A DNA stretch of 64,000 nucleotides from Haloechinothrix aidingensis (GTDB lineage Bacteria > Actinomycetota > Actinomycetes > Mycobacteriales > Pseudonocardiaceae), in contig NZ_JACCKD010000002.1 in NCBI RefSeq assembly GCF_013450155.1, positions 548,531 through 612,530 on the forward strand, read 5' to 3'. Both the position numbers and the translations under genes were made by a program. The notes beneath the pieces were generated by a model that worked only from the letters and a program-made list of their open reading frames with translations, did no database searches and had not been told where the DNA came from. This document shows positions 62,999-64,000 of the stretch, piece after piece (the stretch's first letter is position 1; each line of letters opens with the position of its first letter).

Positions 62999-64000
62999 GT
63001 GTCCAGCAGTACTCCTGCTTCGCAGTTCGGTCCCAACGAATGGCTCGTCGAGGAGATGTACGAGCGATACCTCGACGATCCGAACTCGGTGGACGCCGCC
63101 TGGCACGACTTCTTCGCCGACTTCAAGTCGGCGCACGCGAGCGACGGCAAGCGCGGCGCGGGCGGTGCGTCCACGACGGCAAGCCAGCAGGAGCAGGCTC
63201 AGCAGGCCGCCACGCAGCTTACCCAGCAGGAGCAGGCGCCCCAGCAGCCGCAGCAGCAGGGCCAACAGGCGCGGCAGTCCTCGCCGGACGGGTCCGGCCA
63301 GGACTCCGGGAGCCGCGCCGCTGCCCCGTCCGGCGCGGCGGGCCAGCCCCAGCAGGCGGCGCCCGCAACGGCCACGGCACAGACCGGCACCGCCACGGAG
63401 TCCCGGCAGCAACCCCAGCAGAAGTCCCAGCAGGTCGCGCAGCAAGCCGACGGCCGGGAAACGACCCTGTTGCGCGGTCCGGCCGCGGCCATCGCGAAGA
63501 ACATGGACGCCTCCCTGACGGTGCCGACGGCGACGAGCGTGCGGGCGGTGCCTGCCAAGCTCATGGCCGACAACCGCATCGTGATCAACAATCACCTGCA
63601 GCGCACGCGCGGTGGCAAGATCTCGTTCACGCACCTCATCGGCTACGCGATGGTGCGCGCGCTGCGCGAGTTCCCGAACATGAACCGGCACTATGAGCTC
63701 ATCGACGGCAAGCCGCACGCGGTGACGCCCGAAAACGTCAACCTCGGCATCGCCATCGACCTGCAGGGCAAGGACGGGCAGCGCAACCTGGTCGTCGCCT
63801 CCGTCAAGGCCGTCGAGAACATGACGTTCCTGCAGTTCTGGCAGGCCTACGAGGAGATCATCAAGAAGGCGCGCAACAACAAGCTCACCGCCGAGGACTT
63901 CTCCGGGACCACGATCTCGCTGACCAACCCGGGGGGCATCGGCACGAACCACTCCGTGCCCCGGCTGCAGTCCGGGCAGGGCTGCATCATCGGGGTCGGC
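62999..64000 (+). CDS. kgd: Multifunctional 2-oxoglutarate dehydrogenase/decarboxylase (E1/E2-like), 5' part
   Basis: The first 334 codons of the actinobacterial Kgd/OdhA-type enzyme; the rest runs off the right edge. It begins with the conserved E1 entry helix [19 protein letters not shown] (residues 9-27), followed by AAWHDFF. A Gln/Ala/Pro-rich linker spans about 45-155. The E2-like succinyltransferase core follows from about 175 ([43 protein letters not shown]). The full enzyme decarboxylates 2-oxoglutarate in the TCA cycle. A GTG start at 62999 is used. It marks housekeeping chromosome beyond the cluster. The linker is longer and richer in Gln than in mycobacterial relatives as I recall them. 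Confidence 0.95.
   Translation, partial: MSSSTPASQFGPNEWLVEEMYERYLDDPNSVDAAWHDFFADFKSAHASDGKRGAGGASTTASQQEQAQQAATQLTQQEQAPQQPQQQGQQARQSSPDGSGQDSGSRAAAPSGAAGQPQQAAPATATAQTGTATESRQQPQQKSQQVAQQADGRETTLLRGPAAAIAKNMDASLTVPTATSVRAVPAKLMADNRIVINNHLQRTRGGKISFTHLIGYAMVRALREFPNMNRHYELIDGKPHAVTPENVNLGIAIDLQGKDGQRNLVVASVKAVENMTFLQFWQAYEEIIKKARNNKLTAEDFSGTTISLTNPGGIGTNHSVPRLQSGQGCIIGVG

Overview
High-GC actinomycete chromosome, most likely a Pseudonocardiales-type genus. This is inferred from base composition, GTG/TTG starts, SARP-type regulation and the actinobacterial fused E1/E2-like 2-oxoglutarate dehydrogenase gene at the right edge. Roughly the first 46 kb is a large natural-product cluster whose left end is open. 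It carries the conserved nine-membered enediyne set: the iterative enediyne PKS with built-in phosphopantetheinyl transferase, its TEBC hotdog thioesterase, a flavin reductase, UnbV/UnbU/UnbL-type proteins, an epoxide hydrolase, a SgcJ-like NTF2 protein, a CYP4-like P450, a GMC oxidoreductase with a DUF5987-like partner, and two tandem DUF1702 paralogues.

Layout. 1-16735 is all leftward: epoxide hydrolase, ABM-like protein, alpha/beta hydrolase with a Cys nucleophile, FAD-linked oxidase, P450, then unbV-unbU-unbL-pksE-tebC-flavin reductase. 16984-25447 is rightward tailoring and export: flavin monooxygenase, O-methyltransferase, a ferredoxin-fused reductase with a CYP199-like P450, class III aminotransferase, DHA2 exporter, DUF1905 protein. 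25599-29736 is a mixed block: alpha/beta hydrolase, SDR, glyoxalase-fold protein, and a DGPF protein with an ECF42-type sigma factor. 29703-37050 holds an aryl-acid adenylating enzyme and a second iterative type I PKS (KS-AT-DH-KR-ACP, 6-MSAS/naphthoate type). Together with the O-methyltransferase and P450s these predict an aromatic acid appended to the enediyne core, as in neocarzinostatin. 37201-45645 holds the remaining enediyne accessory genes.

45683-55171 is regulatory and RiPP-like: an N-terminal-HTH AraC regulator, a NarL/DesR response regulator facing a histidine kinase that is two complete kinases in one chain, then a compact TOMM locus (59-aa candidate precursor, fused E1-like/YcaO cyclodehydratase, SagB-type dehydrogenase) divergent from a SARP activator. 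Whether the TOMM genes serve the enediyne or form a separate pathway cannot be decided from sequence. 55737-62720 holds an HxlR regulator, a two-gene ABC exporter and a 1275-aa fused heterodimer-like ABC exporter. An array of paired palindromes runs into the 5' end of the last gene. The start of kgd ends the window.

No tRNA, rRNA, CRISPR array, IS element or enediyne apoprotein gene was recognised, and no deoxysugar genes are present; these could lie left of the window. Functions are assigned from motifs and family recall; no database search was run.
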